A stretch of 64,000 nt of DNA from Hyphochytrium catenoides (taxonomy: Eukaryota; Sar; Hyphochytriomycetes; Hyphochytriales; Hyphochytriaceae). A model generated the notes under the pieces. The model did not search any database. It saw nothing but the letters and a program-made list of their open reading frames with translations, and was not told where the DNA came from. The stretch covers positions 34,942 through 98,941 of the forward strand of contig FLMG01004242.1 in assembly GCA_900088475.1 (NCBI GenBank), written 5' to 3'. The translations under genes and the position numbers were made by a program. Positions 1-11,742 of this stretch are shown here, in pieces. The number at the start of each line of letters is the position of its first letter. Within the stretch, counting starts at the first letter, position 1.

Positions 1-873
1 TCTCTTTGCCATCACCATCCAGCTGAGACATCGCACCGTCCTCAAAGAAGTCAGTCGCGTCGAGGTCCAAGAGCTGCTTTTTCTGGAGCTCGATCGCCTC
101 TTCTTCCTCCTCTCTCGCCTCATCTTCATCGATATCTACACCTACTACGTCTGTGTCATAGTACATTCTCTTCCTCTTGCCCCATTTAGATGAGAGTTGG
201 TCAATCTTTTGTCTCTCCTCTTCATAGTCACTTTCTTCCTCTTCGTCTCTGACCACCTGGCCCTTTACGCGGACAGGGGCGTGCCCAGGAATGAAGTCAT
301 CGTGCTCTTCCTGGTCTTCCTCCTCATCTTCCTCATCCTCGTCTGGTGTCAGTAGGAGAAAGGTGATGAAGTCAGCCAGTGCCGTGGCAAGAGCAAGCAA
401 GTCATGTCGCACCAGGGGCAAGCGAGTAGATGGCAAAGAAGAAAGGAAACCAAAGGAGACGCACCAAAGAAGCGGGCGAGGAAGAGAGAGAGAGGCTATG
501 AAAGAGCCAAAGCCCTGCCCATACTTCCCCTCTCTCACAACTTTGATACCAAGCAAGAAGGAAAATTGAGAGGAAGAGAGCAACAGATATGGCAAGTAAC
601 CTTACCGCTATCCTCTTCATCGACGTCCAGGTCCATCACCGCTTCCTCCTCATCTCCATCCTCCTCACTATCTGCTCCGCCGTTGGACTCATCTCCGAAC
701 CTGACTTTGTCTCTCTTCATGATAAACTGATCAACCTCGTCGTACATGTCGTCTCCTTCATCTTCGTCTCTGCCTTTCGACTTGCTCTCCTGTTGTCTTC
801 TCCTCTCCATCATTCGCCTCATCCCCTGCCCTTCTCCGGTCTTCGCTGACCCTCGTCTCTTGCCCATCTTCAA
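1..873 (-). CDS. Sas10/UTP3-family rRNA-processing protein, N-terminal part (runs off left edge)
   Basis: Two exons are readable. Exon 1 is about 873-606 and ends at a GTAAG donor. Exon 2 is 342-1 and follows an ACACCAG acceptor; together they keep one frame (a split Asp codon). Exon 1 begins MKMGKRRG and contains DDMYDEVDQFIMKRDKV, followed by an acidic run. Exon 2 holds another acidic run, then SSKWGKRKRMYYDTD, an acidic stretch with EEEEAIELQKKQ, and LDATDFFEDG. This order (DEVDxFxxxRD, acid, WGxxKxxYY, ALxLQKK, DF) is the N-terminal layout of Sas10/UTP3. That family belongs to the small-subunit processome, which matures 18S rRNA in the nucleolus. The Sas10 C-terminal domain lies outside the window. 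The assignment rests on motif order, not on a database match. Confidence 0.8.
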
Positions 874-879
874 CTGCCT

Positions 880-1081
880 GTACCAGACTGGGGCTGGCGG
901 ACGTGAGCTGCTTGTCTATATGGTGCCACACTGAGAGCTTTTCACCACGATGGCCCTATCGGAGTCGAGTCCAGAGCTTTGGGTCCTTTCTCCTCTCCTC
1001 CAATTCTCCCTCTGTAGCCTCTCTCTCCTTCTCTCTCTCCTCCTCTCTGTGTCTCTCTGTGTCTCTCTGTGTCTCTCTGTC

Positions 1082-1125
<44 letters not shown>

Positions 1126-1795
1126 CTTTCCCTTCTCTTGTTCTCCCTCTCTCTTCTCGGTGAAGCTCCATCAGCATCTCTTCTTCCTCTGCAGATGCGC
1201 TCCTCCTCCTTACTCCTCGCTCTCTGTTGAATGGCCTGTAGAAAGTCCCAGGGGAGCTCTGAGAAGTCCCAGGGGTAGCCTGGCTGGGGCAAAAGACCAC
1301 ATCGGAATGGATCCCTCTTATTCTAAATCCAGATGCTCAGAGGCTAGCTTTATTAGGTATACCAGCAACCCTATGCCGCTTCAGAATACACGTGAAATCG
1401 AGGTTACGAGCCTGTTGTGAGGTGTAAGTCATAGTTCTATCAACTTGATGATGAAGAGAAACAAGGGCAGCACTTCTGATTTGTAGAGGGAGACAGAGCA
1501 CGTCCTCCAGTTAGACAGAGTAGAGAGAGTAAGGGGTTGAGAGATAACCTGACACAAGGAGATGTGGCACGAAGACGCAAGATACAAAGCTGGAAACAAG
1601 AGCAAGGACAGAGGAGGAGAAAGCCCGCGAGAGAGAGAATCAGAGTGAGCGAGCGAGAGAGGGGAGAGAGAGAGAGGGGAGAGAGAGCGAGAGAGAGAAG
1701 AAGAGCGAGAGCGAGAGAGTGAGAGACTGAGAGAGAGAGAGAGCGAGAGCNNNNNNNNNNNNNNNNNNNNNNNNNNNNNNNNNNNNNNNNAGAGC

Positions 1796-1826
<31 letters not shown>

Positions 1827-2270
1827 ATCCTGAGAGAGAGAGAGTAGAGCGAGAGCGAGCGCGCGCGAGAGAGAGAGAGAGTGAGAGGCTGAGAGCGAGA
1901 GAGCGAGAGAGAGAGAGAGAGCGAGAGCGAGAGAGAGCGAGAGCGAGAGAGCGAGAGAGAGAGAGAGAAAGAGAGATAGAGAGAACGAGAGAGAGAGAAA
2001 GAGAGAGAGGGAGAAAGAGAAAGGAGAGTGAAGAGGGTGAAGAGAAAAAACAAGGCCTCATCATTCTCTATTGAATATCTTTCTCACGTCTGTAACATCC
2101 TCAGAACCCATCCCAGAGAGTACGCTTTCCCATTTCCCCTCTTGCCATCATTTCCTCTCTTGCCATCACCCTCATCTGCCGCTTCCGCTCATCCCCTTTC
2201 AAGGCAACGATCGGGCAGGAGGCGAAGATATCAGCAGACACTGTCAATAAAGAGTAAGGAGGAGGAAGAG
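880..2270. repeat. Intergenic (TC)n/(GA)n low-complexity tract with a 40-base gap
   Basis: Between the divergent Sas10-like and quinone oxidoreductase genes the + strand is almost pure TC/TG repeat at about 1010-1135. It then switches to almost pure GA repeat at about 1610-2030, interrupted by N at 1751-1790. Long open frames here read only Ser-Leu or Arg-Glu and are products of the dinucleotide repeat. No gene is supported. In the sense direction each flanking gene is preceded by a GA-rich stretch, so the tract may include promoter or 5' leader sequence; that is inference. Confidence 0.85.
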
Positions 2271-2277
2271 AGAAACG

Positions 2278-3668
2278 ATGCGGGCAGTACTGGTCAAGCA
2301 GCATGGTCCTCCCTCCGCACTCGTCATAGAGGAAGTCCCCTCTCCTCCTGTGGGATCCGGGCAGGTCCTCGTGGACGTCTACTCCTGCGGCATCAACTTC
2401 CCGGACACTCTGATAATCCAGGGCAAATACCAGTTCCAGCCTCCTCTTCCTTTCTCCCCCGGGGGAGAGATAGCAGGAGTTGTCAGAAAAGTAGGAGAAG
2501 GAGTATCCGCTGTCTCTCCTGGTGATAGGGTGATCGCACTTCTCGGTTGGGGAGGATTTGCTGAGCAAGTGGTAGCAGAGGAGGAGAAAGTTATCAAGAT
2601 TCCCTCTTTTGTGCCCTTCCACGAAGCTGCAGCCTTCCTGATGACTTATGGTAGGTAACCGCGGAAGGAGAGAGGAGGTACTAGGACAGGGGAGACAAGG
2701 AGAAAAGGACAAAGCAAGGACGTGTTGGAAGCAGTGAATAGAGCAAGATGCTTAACGACAGCGAACTCACAGCAGAAAGTTCTGTCTCAACTCTTTCTTA
2801 TTGCCCCTAGCGCACTCACTTCTCGACCTCATTCTGTCTGGCATCTTAGGCACGTCTCTTTACGCTCTGAAGGACAGAGGTCATTTGAAGGCTGGAGAGT
2901 CAGTGCTAATACTGGGCGCATCTGGTGGAGTGGGGCTCTCCGCCATTCAGCTGTCAAAGGCTCTGGGAGCAACAGTGATAGCCGCGGCATCTTCGGATGA
3001 AAAACTTCAAACCTGCAGGGAGGCTGGTGCGGACTTCGTAATCAATTATGAGAAGGAAGATTTGAGGAAGAGTGTGATGAAGGTCACGAAGGTAGGTTCA
3101 GAGGCTCTGAAGCTCATCACCTTTCTGCCTTTATCCTAACTGATCTGTTTAGCGTTTGTAAAGACACAAGAGGTTCTTCGTGTCTGTTGCTTTTGCCATT
3201 CTGTCACGATCTCCTCCTATATTTGACGCACGTCTTAAGCTTCTGTCGCTATCAAAAGGTTCACCGTTCCCCTTGCGTGTACTATAGGGAGCTGGTGTAG
3301 ATGTTGTCTATGATCCAGTAGGGGACAAGTACGCTGAGCCCTGCGTTCGGTCTATGGCTTGGGGCGGCCGATACCTTGTGATCGGCTTCGCAGGAGGGAA
3401 GATCCCCAAGATCCCTCTAAATCTTCCGCTTCTTAAGGGCTGTGCCCTCGTAGGCGTCTTCTGGGGTGCTCACACCGCCCGAGAGGGAGATAAACACAGA
3501 GAAAATGTCCGCCAGTTGTTCTCCTTGTGGCAGGAGGGAAAAATCAAGCCTTTGGTCTCCAAGGTCTACTCCTTAGAGCAGGCTCCGCAGGCATTGGAGG
3601 ATATGATGGGAAGAAGAGTTCGAGGGAAGGCTGTGATAGCTACCAGACCCTCCCCATCAAAGCTATAG
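2278..3668 (+). CDS. Zeta-crystallin-like NADPH:quinone oxidoreductase (MDR superfamily)
   Basis: Three exons (2278-2650, 2850-3091, 3288-3668) splice in frame at GT-AG borders to give about 331 residues, the normal size for this family. The N-terminus MRAVLVKQHGPPSALVIEEV and the following GQVLVDVYSCGINFPD segment are typical of the GroES-like fold of zinc-free medium-chain reductases. The second exon has the nucleotide-binding motif LILGASGGVGLSAIQLSKAL. The third has GGRYLVIGFAGG and a C-terminal segment with SLEQAPQALEDMMGRR. Family members use NADPH to reduce quinones or other reactive carbonyl compounds in the cytosol or mitochondrion; the substrate cannot be read from sequence. The GA-rich leader ends just before the start codon. 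No targeting peptide is evident. Confidence 0.9.
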
Positions 3669-3978
3669 ATAGACAGCATCCGTACAAGAGTTCTCATCGA
3701 AGGCTAGTCTTAGGTCTACCTCTTCTCTTGCTCCCGTGGTAGTCCTCACAATGAAAGAGCTATTGATGTGTCTTTTTTGCTCAAATCTTGGACTGGACTT
3801 AGTCACTCGCTCTGTTCGATATGGATTTGAGTTGCGTGGTCAAGTTTTAATAGTAGGATAGGAGACAAAGCCAGAGGACATGTAGCCCTCCGACGCACTA
3901 ATATACAGGGCTCATAAGAGTCGCAGAGCAAGCGCCACAATGATCCCGCTCTTCACCTTCTTCACCCGTATATGTTCA
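3669..3978. other. Intergenic, convergent gene ends
   Basis: About 300 bases separate the ends of the quinone oxidoreductase and the gene on the opposite strand. No open frame, RNA gene or repeat was recognised. Confidence 0.5.
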
Positions 3979-6900
3979 CTGGAGAACCTGGAAGGCGTCG
4001 AGATTGACCTCTTTGTTTTGCGACTGATCAGTAGACGCAAGAGCCTGGGGAGGAGGTAAAATGTCCTTGGAGCCTATCGGAGTGCTCTTCATGCTCACTG
4101 ATGTAGCCGGACTAAGTATAGTTCCAGCGGCAGGCATTATACTAGCGCCCAACTGTTGCGGCGAGTGAGTGGATGTTGGGGGGAGGGTTGTCGAAGTACT
4201 CTTGGCCTGATAACCCATGGCGCCATACCCAAGCGGACCCCACACGGGGCTCTGCCTGACTGGCAAAGGGCCGCTATGAAAGCTGGATGAACAAACAGAG
4301 CGAAGATGCAGAGTAGGCGAACACCGTATTGCAGAGGGCGTTAGTACTTGAGGTACTACCGTTGCTCATCACCAGAATGCAATAATCGTTCACATGCGAT
4401 AATCTATCCGAGGCTCATGAAAGATAAGCCTCACCTGCTCTGTTGCTTCTGAGACGTGAAGGAAGTCCCCATAGCCCAGCTATCCTGCAGAAGCGTCAGG
4501 TTAAGTGCCACAAATTGCGATTCATGTGAATGGGAGTAGCCAATATATCCCGAGAGCACCACCAGCAAGATCAGTAAAATCAAATCGGACGGCGACGGAC
4601 ATACACAAGGGATGAGGTAGGAGGATAAGAGACCACGGCTAATGGAACTCTGAAAAGAGCTGTTGTGAAACTTAGGGCTAAGAATGATGGGTATCTGCAG
4701 ACCAGCAGGAGCGTATCCAAAGTATTCGGAAAGTAAGCAGAAGTTGAGAGGTTTACCTTAGCTCCTATAGTACCTTGATCAGGAAGGGGATGGATCTGTG
4801 GTGCAGGGCTTACTGATAGAGGAACAGGGGGAGGAGAGGCTGACACTTCTAGCTGCTGTAACGGTGCCTGCGGCATAGAGAAGCTCACTCCTGACAAGTC
4901 AGCAGTGATAGCCGCGACCTGAGGAAGCACGAGACATAGTAACGACGAGTCAGATACTATGATGGTATTCTCTTAGCTCTATCGTCTCCTTACCGGTTCT
5001 GAAGCAGTCTGGGGTGCCCCTCTACCTGCTTGGCTGACTTGCCTCTGAACAAACATTGAACACAGAGCGAGAGCGATAGATCAAGAACGTCCAGAGAGAC
5101 TGATATTAGTACGTCCGACTAAGAAGTCGCAAGCTGTGGCGGTACCTCAGTGGTAACAATGAAGGGAAGAGACTGAAAGATTTGGGATTGGTAGTGACAA
5201 TGAAGGATAACGAAGTACACACTTCATAAGAGAGCTGCGAGCAACAGCGAGTCATTAGAAGAGACAAGATACCGAAAGCGGGAGAGAGACACAGAAACTC
5301 ACAGAGAGGAAGAGAAAATAAGAATGCTTGCAGATTTAGAATCTAACCTACCTGGACGATAGGGTCAAACGCTACCGCCGATTGCTCTGTCGTAACCTCG
5401 GATCCAAACCCTAAGAGGTCCACTGGAGCATTGGACGATGATGGTTGTGCTTGATTCAGAGGAGGTTTGGAGTCTGAGACTGTTCTTCTGTGACCATTTT
5501 CCGTCCCGCTATCCGGTCTTTTTCTCTGCTGTCTCACGGAGACTGACTTTTTTAGCTCGTTCGTGGTGAGGTTGACGCCAGAGGGAGGACAGTAGGAGGA
5601 GCTGGCAGCTGTAGAGTACGCAGGTAGAGACGAGGAAGTCGCAGGCGGGGCCGAAGGTGCCGGGTTCGGTTGATAGCCATCGGGCCCCCAACGGCCCTGT
5701 GAAGCAGGTCCCTTTCTTGCTCCAGACTGTCCTTGGTTGCCGTGGGGGTTGTACGAAGTGTCTAGCACGACGCGGAGTGATGAACATGGACATTTAGTGA
5801 TGGAACAGACAGGGGTTCTTCGGAAGATTTAGGCTCAACTCAAACCATGGAGAGGAAGGGACCAAGATAAGAGAGATGCCGTGAGGCCAACAACAGAACT
5901 GAAGGTATGATACTGCACTCACCGACAGAGTTCCGAATGGTACCCATTCCTGGGGAATACATATAGCCGCCACTAGGAGTACCTCGCCCAAGGTCCAGCC
6001 GCCGGAAAGGGATTCGATCAATGAAAAGATCTGTGACAATCACCCACTTTTGAGAACATAGAAGAGCTACATAGAGTAGATCTGCCGACACTCCCAGGCG
6101 TAAGATAGAGTTAAATTAGGAAGAGTGATATTAAGAAGAGTGATATACGCCGCTTGAGAAAGGATAAGAAGAGAAGTACCGAGGGCATATTATAACCCAG
6201 GCGCCGCAAGAAATTCACATAGCAGTAGACAAAGCATTCCGCAGAGAGGCTGCGCTAAAAAGGAAAGGCGTAGTGATCATCTGGAAGTTATTGCGAGGCG
6301 AAGAGTGAGAGGGAAAGGTCTGACTGACCGTATTTCGGTTCCTGCTTGTTCCTGACCTCGTTAATCACCACCTCCAGCAAATGCTGGCTGTCCATCAGGT
6401 CTAGCATAAACGACCATCGGCCCAATTTGTGCTGAGAAAGGGAAAAGCCCAGTCAGTAGCATAGGATGCCTATGCCCAGGGACAGTCTGCCTCCCTCGCC
6501 GCTCGTCAATTTCTCTCACGGTTCGCTCACGTCTCTCTCCCTCACTGGTTTGTTCTGACCTCTACGCCTTCGTTCTCTCGTTCTCGTACACCATCTGTTT
6601 TGCTGTTCTTCTTTCCTGTCTGCCATATTGTTGTCTACTCTGCCTCACCCACTTATACCCTACCTTGCCCTCTGTATGTTCTCTTCGACCATCAAGCTCC
6701 ACCACCTGTCCATGTGGAGGTTAGCAGCCGTATTCAAGTTCTTTTAAGCCGATAGAAGAAGAGACCGATATAGAGGCCATCAAAGCCCGGACGAGTGACG
6801 AAGAAGAGAAAGCCGTACCTTCTTGGCGGTTATAAGGGAGTGAATAAGAACGAGTTTGTGCTTGCGCTCTGAGTCGCCAAAGGCAAACTTCCAAACGCAT

Positions 6901-6998
6901 TCCATCTTAGACGCAACCACTCTCTCTCCTATCTGGTGCTCTTCATAGGAGATTCTCTTTGCAATGCCCTTTTCAAGCGGGTCAGGCTGGCGAGACAT
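3979..6998 (-). CDS. Unassigned protein: compact N-terminal domain plus long Pro/Ser/Gln-rich tail
   Basis: Exons read on the minus strand: 6998-6819, 6431-6329, about 6030-5923, 5761-5352, a short one near 5049-4995, about 4918-4762, a short one near 4495-4436, and about 4250-3979. The first four junctions keep one frame. The first three exons encode a compact domain with ECVWKFAFGDSERKHKLVLI, then HKLGRWSFMLDLMDSQHLLE, then YDLFIDRIPFRRL. The beta-rich pattern (W..F.FG..H.L.L.HS...KK, YDLFIDRIPF) faintly recalls FAIM-like domains, but this is not secure. The rest is low complexity and contains APVDLLGFGSE, which resembles a clathrin-box or adaptor-binding peptide. The C-terminus is NLDAFQVLQ. 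Membrane-traffic adaptor work is one possibility. The initiator at 6998 follows a branch-point-like sequence, so an upstream exon is possible. Confidence 0.55.
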
Positions 6999-7166
6999 AG
7001 ATTGTTAGAGCGCGGGGAAAGGCTGGGTCCAGAGCGTGGAGTGTGAATGTGAGGCCGACAGAGCACACCTCTAGCATGACCGGTTAGGAAGAGAGACCAC
7101 TTAAGGGAGGTACATGGAATAGAGAGAGCAAGGGGGATATGCAGGCAGCTCTCGATGTTCTCTTAC

Positions 7167-7455
7167 ATTGAAGTCTCTTATTGAGCGCATCATCTTTCCT
7201 TCCAGGTTCAACGGCGCGACCTAAACGGCCCGCTTGCCTACTGTTCTCTACTCTATCTGGAAAAAGGGTTGCTTCTGGAGTCCTCTTCCTACGATTGCAG
7301 ATTCTCTCTCTCTCTTTCTCTCTGTCTGCGGGCGGTCTCTGAAAGAGCTTGGGCTTGTACGCAATCCTCGTCTTTATAACTGCTGAGCTTGATGGAGGCT
7401 GTCCCTGGTCAAAGTAGATCTGGCTGAGCGCTGACTCTGGCGGCTCAAGCGACAT
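7167..7455 (-). CDS. Possible upstream exon, unassigned
   Basis: An open stretch starting MSLEPPESALSQIYFDQG continues through AVIKTRIAYKPKLFQRPPAD to a GTAAG donor at 7166. It could be a 5' exon of the downstream minus-strand gene. However, it ends one base into a codon and does not join the frame at 6998 without meeting a stop. It may belong to another transcript or be chance. Basic and proline-rich; no domain recognised. Confidence 0.25.
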
Positions 7456-7599
7456 GACAACGGCAGATGAGGAAGTTTCTTTCCACGAAGCGACAATGAG
7501 AGAGAGAGGATGAGATGAAGAACAGAAACTGTAATTGACCAGAAGACAGAGTGCCAAGCAAGGAAGGGGGAAATCAACCAGAGATGCGAGGACGAAAAA

Positions 7600-7940
7600 G
7601 ACTGAAGAGTTAGAGTGAGCAGTTAAGAGAAAGAGTGAGGCAGAGAGAGGGAGAAATGAGGGAGAACCGAGAGAAAGCGGGGGGAGAGAGAGAGAGAGTG
7701 AAAGAGAAGAGAGAGAAATAGGGAGAGAGAGAGAAAGAGAGAGGTAAGAAACTGAGACAATCGAGAGAAAGAGGAGAGACAGTGTGAGAGAGAAGAAGGG
7801 GAGAGAAGATGGAGAAAGAGAGAGACAGAAAGAGAGACAAGGAGAGAGACAGAGAGAGAGAGAGACCAAGAGAGAGAAAGAGAGAGACCGAGAGAGAGAG
7901 GGGAAAGAGATAGACAGAGAGAGAGAGAGTAGAAGATTTA
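7600..7940. repeat. GA-rich microsatellite tract
   Basis: The + strand is nearly all purine (GAGAGA with AAG and ACA interruptions) from about 7680 to 7930. The minus-strand frame therefore reads a spurious Ser-Leu protein. No gene supported. Confidence 0.85.
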
Positions 7941-8654
7941 CCTTTGCCTGTCCATTTATACCAGAAGCTACCTGTTTATGTCGGTGAGACACAACCCCTT
8001 ACTTGCACCCTTGTTCGATAGTAATAGCCATGAGCTTGAGACTATAAGAATCCACACCTCAGAGGTAGTAGTAATACGCGAACTGGTCTTGATGTTTCCA
8101 CCTCTTGTAACGCCCCGTTTCTCATGCTTCTCCTTCAGAATCCCTACCGTTAACGGCTACGCTTCAGAAGTTTGACTTTACACGACAATTTAAGGATAGA
8201 TTGTACGGGCAATGGCCTGTTTATTGGAGCTTCACAGCTAGCTAACAAAGTCTTAGATCTAATCTCGAGGCTAAAGGTAAGACAAAATACAAAAGGGGCG
8301 ATATGAGGATACCCTTTTGTCAGGATCGCCGTCTACAGAAGTGCAGAGGCACTTTCCACTGACTCGATCCGCGCAACCTCATCAGTGACATTTCCTGTTT
8401 CATCGCATGATGCCAATGACTAATGCATTATTACATTGCCTAGGTGTCTATGAAGTGTGAAGCAGCAGCTATACTTCCCTAAAGTGCGGGGCGTGGCTGG
8501 TCAGATGGCGTTGCCTGGAAAGATTTGGCGGAAGAAGATGCATAGAGCTATAAGGTGAGAAAGTGACACGATATGGATGTGAGACACCATACTGGCCGGG
8601 ATGCTTTATATACTTAGACTTTTGTTATATTTTGAAGGCATGAAGGCCAATAGC
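7941..8654. other. Intergenic, no gene seen
   Basis: Downstream of OLA1 and upstream of the GA tract. No conserved frame, tRNA-like fold or repeat was recognised. Confidence 0.4.
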
Positions 8655-10789
8655 TTAGTTGTTGAACTTGAAGAAGATAATGTCGCCGTCTTTGACCTGA
8701 CACAACAGAAGAAGCAGGCATTAGCATGGTCCTACTACATTAGCAGCAACAACAAACTGTTGCTTACCTCATACTTCTTCCCTTCCATACGTAGCTTTCC
8801 GGCCTTTTTCACCGCTTCCTCGCTACCAACTGAAGTAGGGCGCAATTAGCCGAGAGTTCGACGTTATGTATGGAACGTATAAGGCCAAAAAACAGAGCAG
8901 GATGGTCATAAGCAACGGGAAGAGAGGTCAAAGTAGAGACAGCCACTTACGCTCTTTAAGGTCTTCATAGGACTGCACCTCGGCCATAATAAATCCCTTC
9001 TCGAAATCCGTGTGAATGACGCCAGCGGCTTGGGGTGCCAGCCTACCCTTTCTAATAGTCCAAGCCCTGACCTCCTGTTTGCCGACAGTAAAGTAATGGA
9101 TAAGACCCAGACACTGGTATCCGGCTTTCAGCACCCGAGGCATGGTTGAACGAGACTCTGGGTTATCTTTCTTGAACTGCTCCAGCTGTCCTGAGGCTTC
9201 CAGATCCATCCACTATACAAGGGACAATACCACCGGTGACGCAGAGCAAGTGCAGATGTGTGAGTCGATGTGTGAGTCGTAGTGAGAGCTACCCTGCTGG
9301 CAATTTGACTATCAAATCATAGCGTGCTCACCTCTAACTCAAACTCGCAACTAATTGGAAGGATCGGCTCATCCATGCCGCGGGCCTTCACAGCCTCGGC
9401 AATTTTGGGAAGCCACTTGTTCTTCTTACGCAAATAATCTATGCGTCGCCACCCCATCGCCGCATGGGAACGAGAGATAACAAGGATGTTAAGACCAACA
9501 ATATGTTCGAGAAAGTTTGGACTGGACCCCAAACACTTCTTAAAGGAAAGAAGCGCCAAAGCAAGCACGGAGAAGATGGCCAACGAAGCAGGGACACAGG
9601 GAGCTAGTTACCTTTTTTGCTTAGATTGACAAGGTATACCATGGGCTTGGCAGTAAGAAGCTGATAAGTATTAAGTACGTCCACCTGCATAAAGCAAGGA
9701 TAACAGCATATTGAGCAAGCCTAAAGATACTAAATTTCCCTTTCTATAGGCGCCTGGCGCGAGCTTACCTCATACGCTGTCCAGTCCCCTGTCCTGACAT
9801 CCTTGCCGTCATCCTTAATGTGCTTGAGAACCTTGCATAGAGCTTCAAACTCCTGCTTCTTCTCCTTCCCACCTACACCTCTCTCAACATTCTTTCTCAT
9901 GCCATCGACGGTGTTCTGGATGAGCTCGATGTCCTAAGGAGGGCGTGTAACACAAAGAGAGGGAATAGAGAAACAAGCCAATACAAGTAAGGGGGAGTCA
10001 TTCGTTCATACTTGAGCATGCTGCTCTACATAAGCTCTTGAGCTCCAGTTACCTTCAATAATAGCTCTTGATGGATGATCTCGATATCACGAATGGGGTC
10101 AACGCCTCCTATGGGACAATAAGCTGTGTCAGCACTAACACTTGGCAGAATATGAGCCTGATGAAGCTTGCCTTCTACGTGAGTGATGTCGTCACTGTCG
10201 AAGGCGCGGAGCATATGGTAGATACCATCCACTGCGCGAATATCTGCCAGAAACGCGTTACCTAGACCAGCGCCCTCGCTGGCGCCTTTCACAAGTCCTG
10301 CAATATCAGTCGTCGTGATGACTGGAGGAACCCTATTACAGGAAAGAGTTGCTTTATCGTTAACATGCTGATAGCCGATATTCCATGCAGCGTTGGACAA
10401 ACCTGCTCAACGGCTGGTACTTCTCACAGAGCCAGTTGAAGCGCTGGTCCTGTACGTGTAATCAAAGGTCAATACCGCATCTCACATCGCTTAAACACCT
10501 TACGTTGCATGATCACCTACCGGTACGGGAACTTGTGCCACATGAGGATCAATTGTGCAGAAAGGGAAGTTCTCAGCGGGTATGTTCAGCTTGGTCAAAA
10601 TGTTAAAGAAGGTGCTCTTTCCAACGTTAGGCAATCCTACAATTCCCATCTTCACGTTGTTGCCGGGTCGGCCGAGGTAGGCCCTCTTGACGGGTGCATC
10701 CTGCAAGAAGTTTCAGCACGCGTCTTATCTCCTTTGTTTGGTTTCAACACCGGTAAAGAGGATGGACCAACCTTCTTCTTAGGCGGCAT
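8655..10789 (-). CDS. OLA1: Obg-like ATPase 1 (YchF/OLA1 family)
   Basis: Start at 10789 (MPPKKK), stop TAA at 8657-8655. Exons include 10789-10772 (only 18 bases), 10700-10521, 10449-10403, then about 10332-10189, and further exons down to a last short one ending [11 protein letters not shown]. The spliced protein shows the Walker A/G1 motif [19 protein letters not shown], the G3 motif DIAGLVKGA, the YchF-specific GAGLGNAFL loop, [23 protein letters not shown], the altered G4 motif NLSKK (human OLA1 has NLSE), and the C-terminal TGS-domain stretch [20 protein letters not shown] followed by [10 protein letters not shown]. YchF/OLA1 proteins hydrolyse ATP rather than GTP and bind ribosomes in the cytosol. 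All key motifs are intact and the family identity is secure. The donor after MPPKKK is GTTGGT. Confidence 0.95.
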
Positions 10790-11742
10790 TGCTGATTACG
10801 GGGAGTCCTCTGTGTTCACAACCCGAAGCTAGATCTGTGTCAAGCTATTGTTGCAGGCAAGCTCAAAAGTATCGTGGGCAGAAGCTCTGCCAGCAGCAAT
10901 GAATCCTCGACTATGAGCAACGTGAACAACGAAGCTGATGCCCGAAGCCGTCGACCATACAATTGCCGCAATGATGAATCTTCATTTCCTACATGTACGA
11001 CTGTAGTGCCATCATCACTCCTCCTCAATTCTAGCCATTCCAAACATAACAGGCACTATTCTCGAGCCGACCAGGTGTAGAGAATATGATCAGAGATTTT
11101 AGAGTGTGGTCAAGAGCACGAACAATCAAGTCCAGCCTAATTATACTTAGTTCTATACAAGTACTTGACCAACCTCAACTGCTCTTTCGTATATTACGGT
11201 TTCATAATAGCCGGTGACGTATCCAATACTACTTATCCTCTTTTTGGCGTCTCGCCTAAACATGTAAGCTCCCTATAAACCTGATATCTGCACAGACTCC
11301 AAAATCAAAATCCCATCGCAGTATAGCGGAGGCGACAAGTCCACCCTTTTCACATGAAAGCTTCACTGTTCAGAAAGCTTCGAAGGCAAGAGCCTAGGCT
11401 TGTATTGAGGAGAAAGGAGCTGAGAAGAACCCCGTATTTTATAGTTATCTGGAGAGCCTTTCGTTGTTGTTGTATGACGCTGTGTTTGAAATTGTAATCT
11501 TGCAGTTCGAGCATGCAAAATTAACTTTTAGCTTCCTGCGGCTGCGGGCTTGGGTTTGGTTGGAACCTCTTACAGTTGAGAGATTGCAGACAAACTACGT
11601 GGCATCATCTACCATTGTATTTACCTTGAGATCTGCAGATTGATAGCCAGTTCAAGAGCTTTGTCATCGCCAGACTTTCCGTTTCAACCATAGACGCTGG
11701 ATTTCAGGACCTATCTACGACTTACGTTCTGGGAAACATACA
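10790..11742. other. Intergenic region between divergent OLA1 and Sec61 beta
   Basis: About 950 bases between two divergently transcribed housekeeping genes. It presumably carries both promoters and the 5' leaders. No conserved motif or open frame of interest was recognised. Confidence 0.45.

Noticed and set aside
942-2064. Long open frames reading Ser-Leu, Arg-Glu or Arg-Asp repeats
   Set aside because: They are translations of (TC)n/(GA)n microsatellite and cross a run of N; no start context, splice sites or homology.
7084-7992. 302-codon minus-strand frame rich in Ser and Leu
   Set aside because: The N-terminal half is microsatellite translation; only the last part (7167-7455) looks possibly coding and is listed separately with low confidence.
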